Shown: piece by piece, positions 52,119 to 61,572 of the stretch
How the letters are laid out: every line of letters begins with the position of its first letter
How positions within the stretch are numbered: position 1 is the first letter of the stretch
Source of the DNA: Gammaproteobacteria bacterium
GTDB lineage: Bacteria; Pseudomonadota; Gammaproteobacteria; Pseudomonadales; Azotimanducaceae_A
Reading direction: 5' to 3'
Assembly: GCA_012960755.1 (NCBI GenBank)
Contig: DUAT01000171.1
Location: 62,001-126,000, forward strand
DNA length: 64,000 bases
The notes under the pieces: model-generated
The model's database searches: none
What the model was told of the DNA's origin: nothing
What the model saw: only the letters and a program-made list of their open reading frames with translations
Translations under genes and position numbers: made by a program

Positions 52119-52297
52119 CCATAGTTATTGGCGGGAATACTATTGAGCTGGTCTGCGGGTGCAATATTGGGACAGTTTTCGATCCTGGGGGAGTGCCCTG
52201 TCAATACAATTAAATCCGCGCAGAAATCAATCTGGAGTTGTAGCGAGACGTTTGATAATCTTCAGCCAATTGGCGTTTAACTACATAAGGATTGAAC

Positions 52298-53482
52298 ATG
52301 ACATCAGTCGGCACTCCACTGTCGTCCATTGCTACGCGGGCATTGCTCTGCGGGAGCGGCGAATTGGGTAAAGAAGTTGTGATTGAACTGCAGCGTTATG
52401 GTGTAGAGGTTATCGCGGTGGATCGTTACGCAAATGCTCCCGCAATGCAGGTTGCACATCGTTCCTATGTTATTTCCATGTTGGATGGAAAGGCGTTGCG
52501 GGAAATTATTGAAAAGGAAAACCCTGATTATATTATCCCCGAGATTGAAGCCATTAGTACGGGCACCCTGGTTGAATTGGAGAGTGAAGGATATAACGTA
52601 ATACCGAGCGCCGAGGCTGCCCGGTTAACCATGAACCGGGAAGGAATTCGACGTCTGGCAGCGCAGACTCTGGGGCTCCGGACCTCACCATTTGAATTTG
52701 CTGATACAGAATCAGAATTTCGTGAAGCCGTTGGCAAAATTGGCCTGCCCTGTATCGTCAAGCCGATAATGTCGTCGTCGGGGAAAGGGCAGAGCCTGTT
52801 AAAAGAAGTCGGGGATGTAGCCAACGCCTGGTCCTATGCGCAATCCGGTGGCAGGACCGGTGCCGGAGGTGTCATTATTGAGGGCTTTGTTGAGTTTGAT
52901 TATGAAATTACCCTGCTGACGGTGCGTCACAAGGGTGGCACAACTTTTTGCGAGCCCATCGGACATCGTCAGGAAGATGGAGATTACAGGGAGTCGTGGC
53001 AACCGCAGCCAATGAGTGACAAGGCTCGCCAAAATGCGCAAGAAATTGCCATGAAAGTAACCGAGGCACTCGGCGGTTTCGGTATCTTTGGGGTAGAACT
53101 GTTCATCGTCGGGGACGAGGTGATATTCAGTGAGGTATCTCCAAGGCCACATGATACCGGTATGGTGACGATGATCTCGCAGGATCTGTCACAGTTCTCG
53201 TTGCATGTCAGGGCGATAATGGGGCTTCCGATTCCCGGAATTCGACAATTTGGCCCTGCTGCTTCCTGTGTCATTCTGGCAGAAGGCGAGTCGTCATTAG
53301 TTACTTACAACAGTATTGAAAAGGCGTTGGAAGAACCAGATACCCAGGTTAGAATTTTTGGTAAGCCGGAAGTCGCAGGTCGACGCCGGATGGGTGTCGC
53401 GCTGGCGTTGGGTAAAGATATAGATCAGGCGAAAAGCAAGGCGATGACCGCTGCCAGTAACATAGACATCGAATGCAGCTAA
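52298..53482 (+). CDS. purT: Formate-dependent phosphoribosylglycinamide formyltransferase
   Basis: A 394-residue ATP-grasp enzyme of purine synthesis: it makes N-formyl-GAR from GAR, formate and ATP. Motifs include [13 protein letters not shown] at the N-terminus, [13 protein letters not shown] (ATP-grasp P-loop-like), [25 protein letters not shown] with the metal Glu/Asn context, and LAEGES. The length matches PurT of about 390. I start at ATG 52298 after AAGGA; a TTG at 52292 is unlikely. It is a housekeeping gene; the upstream decayed ligase is unrelated. Confidence 0.95.
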   Translation: MTSVGTPLSSIATRALLCGSGELGKEVVIELQRYGVEVIAVDRYANAPAMQVAHRSYVISMLDGKALREIIEKENPDYIIPEIEAISTGTLVELESEGYNVIPSAEAARLTMNREGIRRLAAQTLGLRTSPFEFADTESEFREAVGKIGLPCIVKPIMSSSGKGQSLLKEVGDVANAWSYAQSGGRTGAGGVIIEGFVEFDYEITLLTVRHKGGTTFCEPIGHRQEDGDYRESWQPQPMSDKARQNAQEIAMKVTEALGGFGIFGVELFIVGDEVIFSEVSPRPHDTGMVTMISQDLSQFSLHVRAIMGLPIPGIRQFGPAASCVILAEGESSLVTYNSIEKALEEPDTQVRIFGKPEVAGRRRMGVALALGKDIDQAKSKAMTAASNIDIECS

Positions 53483-53492
53483 TGGCTATTCC

Positions 53493-56117
53493 CTAACCGG
53501 TATTTCTCATACTCGCGGCGATGCCAGCAATGGTAACAAGGAGCGACTTGTCAATCTTCTCGCGGGACTCCTCGCTACTCTGTCTGCAACGGGACATCAG
53601 TTCTATTTGTAGAAAATGCAACGGGTCCGTATAGGTATTTCGAAGTTCCAGTGAACGCTTGATACCAGGTGAATTTTCCAGCAGTGATTCCTGACCTTTC
53701 ATTTTGTTAAGATTGTCGATAAGACCCAGCATACGTTGCCTGAATTCCTCGCCCATGGGCCGCAAATTCTCCTGCACGAGAACTTCGTCATAATGCCGTG
53801 CAATATCGGCATCCGCCTTACTCAAAACCATTTCCAGCATGTCCAGCTGGGTCTGGAAAAAAGGCCATCGTTCAATCATCTCTTTAAGAATATGCAGACT
53901 CTTACCATCAAAATTCTTGTTAAATGCTTCATCCGTTCCAAGCCAGGCGGGTTGCATCAGTCTTTTCTGAGTCCAGGCGAAAATCCACGGAATTGCGCGC
54001 AAGTCTTCAATACCCCGGGATTCCCCTTCCCGGGCAGGTCGTCTGGCAGGACGACTGCCGAGTGCCAACAGCGAGAGTTCATTCTCCGGTGTGCCCTGTT
54101 CAAAGTACTCAACGAAACGTGGATTGTTTTGTACCATTTCCCGGTAGCTGACTTTGGCCACGTCCGCCAGTTTGTCCATCATGTTGCGCCAGTTATCCAG
54201 GGGTCGTGGCGGTGGCAACAGGGATGCCTCCAGGGTTGCCCCTAAAACCAGATCCAGGCTATTCAGCGCAAGAACCGGAGAACCATACTTAAACCGAATA
54301 ACCTCGCCTTGTTCAGTGACTCGCATGCTGTTTTTTACGGAACCGGGTGGTTGGGACAAGATTGCTTCCCTGGCTGGAGCGCCACCTCTGCCAACCGTGC
54401 CGCCACGGCCGTGAAACAAAGTCAGGTTAACGCCATATTTCTCACTGACCCGGACCAACTCCTCCTGGGCACGGTATTGTGCCCACGCAGCCGCCATCTG
54501 ACCAGCATCCTTCGCGGAGTCAGAGTAGCCGATCATGATCTGTTGGCTCCCCTTAATATAGTTGGTGTACCAGGGGATACGTAACAGCCTCTCCAGGGTC
54601 CAGGCTGAGTTCTCAAGGTCATCCAGAGTCTCAAATAAAGGCACCACTGGAATTTCCCAATCGACACCACATTTTCTTAGCAGCAGCACCACTGCAAGAA
54701 CATCGGAAGGGTTTTTTGCCATCGATATAATATAGCTCGAAACTCCTTCTGCCTGGCAGTTGGCAATAAGACGAAACGTATCCAGCACTTCCTGATTTTC
54801 TGCACCGGGTTGCCAATGTTCCGGGATCAAGGGGCGTTTGCTTTCCAGCTCGGTGAGTAGAAAATCCTGCCGCGCCCTTTCAGGCCAGGCGGCATAGCTG
54901 CCGAGTTCGAGATACTCGGTCAGTGAGTTCAGTAGCTCAGTGTGCTTTTCTGCATTCTGGCGAATGTCCAGGTCAACCAGGGTTACGCCGAAGGTAGAAA
55001 TGCGAATCAGTGTTTCTTTTAGTAACCCTTCGGCAATGATCTGCATGCCGCATTCATGCAACGACTTGTAGCAAAGATAGAGTGGTTTGAACAGTTGCTC
55101 CCTCGTCAGAATCAGATTGCCTGCAGGAGCCGCATCGGTGATTGACCAGAGGCGAGTTTGTTTCAGGTTATCTCTTAAATTTCTTAATACGACGCGATAA
55201 GGTTCATGTGTTTCCTCGGTGCAGATTTCCCTGACCTCGTCATTACACTGTGTCATCGAAAGTTGCGCCAGCAGCTCATCGAGGTCTCTTATATACAGAT
55301 CAGCCGCCATCCATCTGGCGAGGTTGATCACTTCTTCAGTTACTTCTGCAGTCACATTAGGGTTGCCGTCGCGATCCCCTCCCATCCACGAGGACACCCG
55401 AATTGGTGTTGCTGAGAGCGGCAATTTTTCACCGGTTGTGTCTTGTAGCAGCTTGTCCAGCCCTTTCCAGATAATCGGAATAGCTTCCCAAAACGAGTGT
55501 TCGATGACTGCGTAGCCCCATTTAGCTTCATCCTGGGGTGTTGGGCGCTCGGTTCGGATTTCGTCGGTGTACCAGACTTCTGCGATCAGGCGTTCCAACT
55601 CCATCCTGTCTGTCGCGCTCAGGACATCCTCTTCATTCACAGACACCAGTCGAGATGCAATTCTGTTGTACTTTTGAATCAAGGTTCGTCGCGTAATTTC
55701 AGTTGGGTGGGCAGTCAGTACGAGTTCGCACCTGATCTTTGATGCGGTGTCGACAATGCGCTGCTTATCATCGATTTCGCGAGCCAGTCGGTCGAAGACG
55801 CCCTTTAGGGTTGAGTTCTCTGGATAGGTGGCGGTTTGCTCGTCGGTCGTTTCTGCCTGTTCGGCAATGTTTGCGAGATTGAGGAACTGGTTAAATGCGC
55901 GGGCAACAGAAATCATGTCGTCATCGCTCAGGGCAGCGAGAACTCGCTGCAATGATGTATTGGCTTCGCCACCCTTACGCCGAACTTTGGCAAGCAGTCG
56001 AATTTCCTCTATTTTGTCGAGAAAATCCTGGCCATACTGGGCTGTCATGGTTTCCCCCAGCAAATGACCCAACACCTGAACTCTGTGCCATGATCTGGCG
56101 GTTATTACTTCATTCAC
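53493..56117 (-). CDS. ppc: Phosphoenolpyruvate carboxylase
   Basis: An 874-residue enzyme that adds bicarbonate to PEP to form oxaloacetate, refilling the TCA cycle. The catalytic His is in LTAHPTEITRRT, the PEP/bicarbonate loop is GYSDSAKDAG and the mobile loop FHGRGGTVGRGGAP; the C-terminus MRNTG is normal. The start is GTG 56117 (the ATG at 56113 is out of frame). It is a single-copy anaplerotic gene, probably allosteric in the usual way. The stop lies 10 bases from the convergent purT stop. Confidence 0.97.
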   Translation of the reverse strand: MNEVITARSWHRVQVLGHLLGETMTAQYGQDFLDKIEEIRLLAKVRRKGGEANTSLQRVLAALSDDDMISVARAFNQFLNLANIAEQAETTDEQTATYPENSTLKGVFDRLAREIDDKQRIVDTASKIRCELVLTAHPTEITRRTLIQKYNRIASRLVSVNEEDVLSATDRMELERLIAEVWYTDEIRTERPTPQDEAKWGYAVIEHSFWEAIPIIWKGLDKLLQDTTGEKLPLSATPIRVSSWMGGDRDGNPNVTAEVTEEVINLARWMAADLYIRDLDELLAQLSMTQCNDEVREICTEETHEPYRVVLRNLRDNLKQTRLWSITDAAPAGNLILTREQLFKPLYLCYKSLHECGMQIIAEGLLKETLIRISTFGVTLVDLDIRQNAEKHTELLNSLTEYLELGSYAAWPERARQDFLLTELESKRPLIPEHWQPGAENQEVLDTFRLIANCQAEGVSSYIISMAKNPSDVLAVVLLLRKCGVDWEIPVVPLFETLDDLENSAWTLERLLRIPWYTNYIKGSQQIMIGYSDSAKDAGQMAAAWAQYRAQEELVRVSEKYGVNLTLFHGRGGTVGRGGAPAREAILSQPPGSVKNSMRVTEQGEVIRFKYGSPVLALNSLDLVLGATLEASLLPPPRPLDNWRNMMDKLADVAKVSYREMVQNNPRFVEYFEQGTPENELSLLALGSRPARRPAREGESRGIEDLRAIPWIFAWTQKRLMQPAWLGTDEAFNKNFDGKSLHILKEMIERWPFFQTQLDMLEMVLSKADADIARHYDEVLVQENLRPMGEEFRQRMLGLIDNLNKMKGQESLLENSPGIKRSLELRNTYTDPLHFLQIELMSRCRQSSEESREKIDKSLLVTIAGIAASMRNTG

Positions 56118-56154
56118 TTGGTTCCCTGCAGTCGGAAAAGGCAGTTAAACGCAC

Positions 56155-56541
56155 CTAAGCCTTCTTCAGCATGAATATGAAATCACGAAAAATATCCATG
56201 AGCGTTTCGTGCTTGTAGTCGGTAAATTCCCCTGCATCCAAATACATACCGTGCTTTTCGCAAGCCTCGTACTCGATATGGGTTTGCACGGGGTCCTGTA
56301 GTTTTTCAATGGGGTCGCCGCATCGCGGGCAGCAAATGTCGCGAATTTTATTCTGCTCCCGACCGATGGTGGGGTCCCCGGTGTCGACATGATCAGACAT
56401 CCACTTTCTTTTCAGGGTCTCAGCTTCGCCGATATCGAACCACAGACCTTTACAGGTAACGCATCGATCGACGGTGACGTTACCCTCCAATGTACTAAGA
56501 GTCTGCTCTTCCATCGGCGATTTACATTTGGGGCACTGCAT
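56155..56541 (-). CDS. Zinc-ribbon protein (TFIIB-type)
   Basis: A 128-residue protein with two zinc sites: MQCPKCKSPM with VDRCVTCKGLWFDIGEAETLKRKW, and CCPRCGDPIE with CEKHGMYLDAGEFTDYKHE. The pattern matches the zf-TFIIB family and is the longer relative of the protein at 4514. The C-terminus FRDFIFMLKKA is hydrophobic and may be a docking tail. No enzymatic role is known. AAAGGATAAG precedes ATG 56541, and it lies 38 bases upstream of ppc. Confidence 0.8.
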   Translation of the reverse strand: MQCPKCKSPMEEQTLSTLEGNVTVDRCVTCKGLWFDIGEAETLKRKWMSDHVDTGDPTIGREQNKIRDICCPRCGDPIEKLQDPVQTHIEYEACEKHGMYLDAGEFTDYKHETLMDIFRDFIFMLKKA

Positions 56542-56654
56542 GGCTTATCCTTTCTTTTTAGAAACTATTTTGCTGGCATTATCCATTGTTTTCAACGCGT
56601 TGCGAAGAGGGGAAGTTAAGAAAAATGCCCAGGTGTCTGTCAATTTGGAACCGA

Positions 56655-57272
56655 TCAGCTAAAAACCCCTTTTTTCGAGTGAAGTTCCTCGACACTGGCC
56701 AGAAGGCAGTTTGCAAAGTCCGACAAAATAGCCGGGTCGCAGGTACATTGTTCGCCCTTGTAAACAAGCCGTGTGCCGAAAGGTGGCAGGTGAACAAATA
56801 CAACAGTCTCCACCACCGGCCGTTGCAGTTTCATCATTTCCAGGACGTAGAGTGTTTCGTCGCATAGAAAACCACCGGCATCATTAGAAATCCTAACGGG
56901 TATTTGTTCCGCTTTAAGCGCGTGGTGAAGCGCAGTGCTGTCAATAGTGGCCTGGAGGGTGTCTGGCGCGCCGGTGATGATCGGTGTGGATGGAAGCTGA
57001 CCGTTGTTGTCCTGTCGCGGATTGCGTTTGTTTCTGGCGACAGTCTCAATATGGAAATATTCTTCCTTGCCTTCACCCATACTGATGATAATGTTGGGTT
57101 CAAATTCTGCAATGGCTGCTTGAAGTAACTCCAGCGGTTTTCCCCAGACGACGGGAATTCTGAGTGTCGCCACGTCACGGAGGCTTGAGGCTGCAACCCA
57201 GGATGAATTGACGTTTCTACCATCGAATGGGGAGAATCCTGTGACGAGGGTAGGCATAATGTATGAAGCCAT
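56655..57272 (-). CDS. Pyroglutamyl peptidase I (C15)
   Basis: A 205-residue cysteine peptidase that removes N-terminal pyroglutamate. Catalytic residues are visible: Glu in SMGEGKEEY near 81, Cys in SNDAGGFLCDETLY near 150 and His in VVFVHLPPFG near 174, with GFSPFDGRNVNSSW at the N-terminus. The start MASYIMPTL is at 57272; a shorter start at MPTL (57257) is also possible. It lies divergent from the alcohol dehydrogenase gene 68 bases away. A nitrogen-scavenging role fits a peptide-using heterotroph. Confidence 0.9.
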   Translation of the reverse strand: MASYIMPTLVTGFSPFDGRNVNSSWVAASSLRDVATLRIPVVWGKPLELLQAAIAEFEPNIIISMGEGKEEYFHIETVARNKRNPRQDNNGQLPSTPIITGAPDTLQATIDSTALHHALKAEQIPVRISNDAGGFLCDETLYVLEMMKLQRPVVETVVFVHLPPFGTRLVYKGEQCTCDPAILSDFANCLLASVEELHSKKGVFS

Positions 57273-57340
57273 GAGGGATTGGGTATAGTATCAAGCTTGA
57301 GGACTATTGCCGATAGGCACAATTCAAACAGGAGGTAGAT

Positions 57341-58429
57341 ATGAAAGCAGCGGTATTTCGTGAAGTGGGTCAACCACTGGAAATAGAAGACATTCAGATT
57401 TCAAAACCGGGCCCCCGGGAAGTGCTGGTCAGAACAGCTGCAGCAGGGGTTTGCCATAGTGACCTGCATTTTATCGAGGGATTGTACCCTGGCCAGTCGC
57501 CCATGGTACTGGGTCATGAATCTGCGGGGATTGTGGAACAGGTCGGCTCCGACGTGTCCTATGTCAAGCCCGGAGATCATGTTATTACATGCCTTTCTGT
57601 GTTTTGCGGGCACTGTGAAAGTTGCCTCACGGGCCATATGTCACTTTGTAGCAGCTCGGAAACCCGTCGTGGTCATGACGAAGAGCCCAGACTTGCCAAG
57701 GAAGGAAACATCGTCCATCAGTTTGCCAATCTATCCTCGTTTGCAGAACAGATGCTGATTCATGAGCATGCACTGGTTAAAATCAGAGATGATATGCCTT
57801 TAGACCGGGCTGCCCTGATTGGCTGTGGGGTCACCACCGGTGTGGGTTCGGTATTCCATACCGCCAAGGTTGAACCCGGATCCTCAGTGGCAGTCATTGG
57901 TTGCGGTGGGGTGGGTCTGTCGTGCATCAACGGCGCGGCACTGGCTGGTGCAGGAAAAATAATCGCGGTAGATATGGTGGACTCGAAACTCGAAATGGCG
58001 AAAGACTTTGGTGCCACCCATGTTGTCAACGGCAGTACGGGAGATGTGGTCGACCAGGTCCGGGAACTGACTGGCGGCCAGGGGGTGCAGTATTCATTTG
58101 AGGCCATCGGATTGAAACAAACAGCCGAGCAGGCCTTCAGCATGATCCGACCAGGCGGTGCAGCGACCATTATTGGCATGATCCCCGTGGGCGTAAAAAT
58201 CGAATTGACGGGTTCTTCATTTTTACAGGAGAAGAAAATCCAGGGATCGATGATGGGCTCTAATCGTTTTCGGGTAGATATGCCCAGATTTATCGATTTT
58301 TATCTACAGGGAAAACTGCATTTGGATCAAATGATATCGAAGCGCCTTCCCCTTGAAAAGATCAACGATGCATTCGCGGATATGAAAACCGGAGAAGTTG
58401 CCCGAAGTGTCATCATATTTGACCACTAG
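57341..58429 (+). CDS. Zinc-dependent alcohol dehydrogenase (MDR)
   Basis: A 362-residue medium-chain dehydrogenase that interconverts alcohols and aldehydes with NAD(P). Catalytic zinc ligands lie in AGVCHSDLHF and VLGHESAG, and the structural zinc set is CGHCESCLTGHMSLC. The NAD fold is SVAVIGCGGVGLSCINGA, with VDMVDSKLEMA giving an Asp for NAD preference. The start MKAAVFREVG follows AGGAGG. The chain is close to the class III/allyl-alcohol group by look. It is a single gene with no close partner. Confidence 0.92.
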   Translation: MKAAVFREVGQPLEIEDIQISKPGPREVLVRTAAAGVCHSDLHFIEGLYPGQSPMVLGHESAGIVEQVGSDVSYVKPGDHVITCLSVFCGHCESCLTGHMSLCSSSETRRGHDEEPRLAKEGNIVHQFANLSSFAEQMLIHEHALVKIRDDMPLDRAALIGCGVTTGVGSVFHTAKVEPGSSVAVIGCGGVGLSCINGAALAGAGKIIAVDMVDSKLEMAKDFGATHVVNGSTGDVVDQVRELTGGQGVQYSFEAIGLKQTAEQAFSMIRPGGAATIIGMIPVGVKIELTGSSFLQEKKIQGSMMGSNRFRVDMPRFIDFYLQGKLHLDQMISKRLPLEKINDAFADMKTGEVARSVIIFDH

Positions 58430-58476
58430 CGGGTGTTGAAGAAGTTCCGGTTAGGTACAAGGCCAGGCGAATATTC

Positions 58477-59082
58477 CTATCCTTCTTCCCTGAGGATGAT
58501 CCGGCTGGTGTTGTCAGGAAACCGACCTGTCTTCGGCGCATAAAATTCGCGGATTCGATCCATATCCTCGGTCATATTGCCGGATAAATAGAAAGAGAGG
58601 CCGAGACCCGCTTCCTTTTCTGCGTAATCAAGGTAGCCACAAACGATCGGGATGTTCGCCTCCAGCGCGATCCGGTAGAACCCGGATTTCCAGTAGTCGG
58701 TGTACTTCCGCGTTCCGGCAGGGGGTATAACCAGGGAGAGGCCGTCGGAGGCGTTGATGCGAGCCACCAGGTTTGCCACTAAATTGTGGGCGCCTGATCG
58801 ATCCACCGGGATACCACCTAAAAAGGACAGTATTGATCCCACAACCGGTACGAAGAGGTTGTTCTTAATCAGGAAGTGGATTTGTAGATGGAATGTATAG
58901 GCGGCACCCAGCAGAAAAAAGAGATCCCAGTTGCTGGTATGGGGTGCAGCGATAATTATCATACTCTTGCTTTGAGGTACACCTCCTGCAACCTTCCAAC
59001 CTGCGACTTTTATTATCGAACGTCCAAGCCATCGCGAAAACCAGTTGCATCGGGGGGCGGGATGGTCCGTAGAGAGCGTCAT
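58477..59082 (-). CDS. PlsC-type acyltransferase with altered EGTR motif
   Basis: A 201-residue glycerolipid acyltransferase. Motif I HTSNWD is intact (the family HxxxxD), and motif II GGIPVDRSGAHN is present. But motif III reads PPAGTRKYTDYWKSG, with Ala where the usual PEGTR has its Glu, so phosphate or glycerol binding may differ. The start ATG overlaps the stop of the flavoprotein gene (ATGA), which suggests coupled translation. It acts at the inner membrane on an acyl-CoA or acyl-ACP donor. The role in the pair with a tricarballylate-dehydrogenase-like flavoprotein is unclear. Confidence 0.8.
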   Translation of the reverse strand: MTLSTDHPAPRCNWFSRWLGRSIIKVAGWKVAGGVPQSKSMIIIAAPHTSNWDLFFLLGAAYTFHLQIHFLIKNNLFVPVVGSILSFLGGIPVDRSGAHNLVANLVARINASDGLSLVIPPAGTRKYTDYWKSGFYRIALEANIPIVCGYLDYAEKEAGLGLSFYLSGNMTEDMDRIREFYAPKTGRFPDNTSRIILREEG

Positions 59083-60572
59083 GATTTGTTTAGGTAATCT
59101 CCCGCACTGGCACCGGCAATCTTACCGAACACAGCGCCGGATGTCAGACCAGTTCCGCCGGGATAGTTAAAGTAGAAAAGACCGCCGACAAGTTCGCCCG
59201 CCGCATAGAGCCCTTGGATCACGTGACCATCATCATCGATAACCTGGGCATATTTATCAACTTTGAGACCCCCGAAGGTGAAGGTGATACCACAGGTAAT
59301 CTGATAGGCAACGTAGGGAGGCATATCCAGTGGATTTGCCCAGTTTGATTTGTTGATTTTGAGACCTTCGGTTCCGCGGCCATCTTTTACTGTTGGGTCA
59401 AATTTCACTTCAGCATCGATGGCGTTGTTGTATTTCAATACCGTATCCAGGAATACCTGCCCGTCGACCCCTTCGAGTTTGTCAGCCAGACCGTCGAGCG
59501 TATCGGACTGCACCCTGGTTGCCTGACGGATCCTGTATTCATCTCTAAGCAAATCTGCCACCCTGGCATCGAATACCTGCCAGGCGAATTGCTGGGGTTG
59601 CATTAAAACTTCTCGTCCATATTTTGCGTAGGTATAGTTTCGAAAGTCAGCGCCTTCATCTACAAAACGCTCGCCGTTGGCATTGACCATAATCCCCAGC
59701 GGGTAGGAGTGTTTTTGAAATCCGTCGCCCACATCAAGGTCTCCGAATTCCGGTGCATTTCGATCCCATCCAACGGCATGACACCCCGACCAGTTTCCAG
59801 TCGTTGCGGCTCCAATATCAATGGCCATTTTCAACCCGTCTCCGGTGTTAAATCGGGTACCCCGTACCTTGGCCAGCTCCCAGCCTGGCCCCAGGTAACG
59901 AGTTCGCCATTCACTGTTCGCTTCAAAGCCTCCGGAAGCGAGAATGATCGCCTTGCACCGGATGATTTCAGTCTTACCCTGACGCTTAATTTCCACACTG
60001 GTAATGCCGGTATCGTCGGTCACCAGTTTTAGTGCTCTGGCTTCGTACTCGATTCGGATATTGCGTTTGCAGGCTGCGTCATGAAGCTGGCTGATGAGAC
60101 CCTCTCCGCCGCCCCATGCTTCGACAGTTAGACCACCCCAGAACTTGAATTTCCCATCTACTTTAAAGGCCTGGCGCCCGTACATGGGCATAAATCGGAC
60201 ACCCTTGCGATTCATCCATTTAAGAGTTGAAAAACTGCCTTCGATGAGTGCTTCCGTTAAGTCGGGGTCTGATCGATACTGCGTCACACGACCCATGTCA
60301 TCGTAGAACTCATCCCGTGTATAGGCACCGAAATCCGTGTTGGCAATCTCTGACTCCGTGAGTTCCGGCATGAGTTGCTGCAGGTCAGATACGTCGTCGT
60401 AGACTACGCGCATTGCGCCTGCGGTAAAGCGTGAATTGCCTCCTCTTTCGGCTTCAGGCGCTCGTTCCAGCACCAGCACTGACTGCCCTTTTTCCTCTGC
60501 GGCCAGTGCGGCACACAAGGCAGCATTACCAGCGCCAACCACCACGACATCCGGCGAAAGTGTTTTGGTCAT
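59079..60572 (-). CDS. FAD-dependent dehydrogenase, TcuA/fumarate-reductase flavoprotein family
   Basis: A 497-residue flavoprotein. The FAD fold is VVVGAGNAALCAALAAEEKG with ERAPEAERGGNSRFTAGAMRV, the loop typical of tricarballylate dehydrogenase TcuA. It ends AAGELVGGLFYFNYPGGTGLTSGAVFGKIAGASAG, the C-terminal FAD-binding signature of the fumarate-reductase group. It oxidises or reduces a carbon-carbon single/double bond in an acid. No TcuB gene is adjacent, so the electron partner is unknown. The start is ATG 60572. Confidence 0.9.
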   Translation of the reverse strand: MTKTLSPDVVVVGAGNAALCAALAAEEKGQSVLVLERAPEAERGGNSRFTAGAMRVVYDDVSDLQQLMPELTESEIANTDFGAYTRDEFYDDMGRVTQYRSDPDLTEALIEGSFSTLKWMNRKGVRFMPMYGRQAFKVDGKFKFWGGLTVEAWGGGEGLISQLHDAACKRNIRIEYEARALKLVTDDTGITSVEIKRQGKTEIIRCKAIILASGGFEANSEWRTRYLGPGWELAKVRGTRFNTGDGLKMAIDIGAATTGNWSGCHAVGWDRNAPEFGDLDVGDGFQKHSYPLGIMVNANGERFVDEGADFRNYTYAKYGREVLMQPQQFAWQVFDARVADLLRDEYRIRQATRVQSDTLDGLADKLEGVDGQVFLDTVLKYNNAIDAEVKFDPTVKDGRGTEGLKINKSNWANPLDMPPYVAYQITCGITFTFGGLKVDKYAQVIDDDGHVIQGLYAAGELVGGLFYFNYPGGTGLTSGAVFGKIAGASAGDYLNKS

Positions 60573-60702
60573 AACAAGTTAAATACCCGTTTGCTTTTCA
60601 CGACAATTCAGCAATGTATCATTGCGTCCTGCGTTGTACTAGGCCACTGAGCATTTTTGTTACGCCAGCCGATAAGGCATACCAATAATGCTCGGCGGGG
60701 TA

Positions 60703-61563
60703 TCAGCTGCTGCGCAATCTCTGCCAGGGGTTGTTTCTCTGAAAAAGGTTAAGCCAGTTGCCAAAAAGCATCAGCCCACCACCTATGATGAGTGTAACTT
60801 CAAAGCTTTCTGAGTAGAGCATGACGCCGATTGTGGCAATCATGGGCAGACGAAGAAAGTCCAGCATTAACACGGTGCCCACTTCTGCATGGACCATGGC
60901 CCTGGTCATGCAATAGTGACCTGTCAGCGCTGTAATGCCGATAACGGATAACCAGATCCACTGAACCTGATTTGCCCACTGCCATTCAGAAATAGCCAGA
61001 GCCAAACCCATAGGTAATTGGACAAGACACATAAACAACAGAACCGTCGCAGGTTTTTCTGTGGCGGCCAACGATTTTGTAGAGGTATGTGCGACTGCAT
61101 AACAGACGGCTGCGGCGAGTACGATAAATGAGGCGCTGCTAGTGATCCCCTGACCCGGTTTTACAATGATGAGCACACCTATCATACCCAGGCCAATCGA
61201 CACCGTTCGCTTCAGAGTTAGTCTTTCTTTCAGGAAGATCGACGCAATAATTGCGGTCCAGATCGGTACCGTAAACTCAAGCGCGAATACCTCAGCCAGA
61301 GGCAACAGACCGATACCGGTGATCCAGCCATATTGTCCTGCAAAGTGAAATAGATTGCGGAAAACATGTAATCCGACGCGCCTGGAACTGAACAGTCCCC
61401 GTTGTCGGGTTATCACCATCACGGCTGATACAACCACCAGGCCAAGCAGACTTCGACAAAAAAGAATCTGGAACGTGTTGATTTCACCGCTCAGTTCACG
61501 GGCCGCAACAGCCATCAAACAAAATGATACCAGGGTCACTGACATCCAAAGGGCAGCAGTCAC
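60703..61563 (-). CDS. DMT-family (EamA) transporter
   Basis: A 286-residue inner-membrane protein with ten helices in two EamA halves. Typical parts are FRNLFHFAGQYGWITGIGLLPLAEVFALEFTVPIWTAII and TALTGHYCMTRAMVHAEVGTVLMLDFLRLP. Members export amino acids, purines or other metabolites. It starts with GTG 61563, nine bases after the stop of the LLM oxidoreductase, so the two are probably an operon. The substrate is unknown. Confidence 0.9.
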   Translation of the reverse strand: MTAALWMSVTLVSFCLMAVAARELSGEINTFQILFCRSLLGLVVVSAVMVITRQRGLFSSRRVGLHVFRNLFHFAGQYGWITGIGLLPLAEVFALEFTVPIWTAIIASIFLKERLTLKRTVSIGLGMIGVLIIVKPGQGITSSASFIVLAAAVCYAVAHTSTKSLAATEKPATVLLFMCLVQLPMGLALAISEWQWANQVQWIWLSVIGITALTGHYCMTRAMVHAEVGTVLMLDFLRLPMIATIGVMLYSESFEVTLIIGGGLMLFGNWLNLFQRNNPWQRLRSS

Positions 61564-61572
61564 TGGTCGCGG

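Noticed and set aside
52250..52268. PurR-like box before purT
   Set aside because: Only CGTTTG matches; the left half of the consensus is poor.
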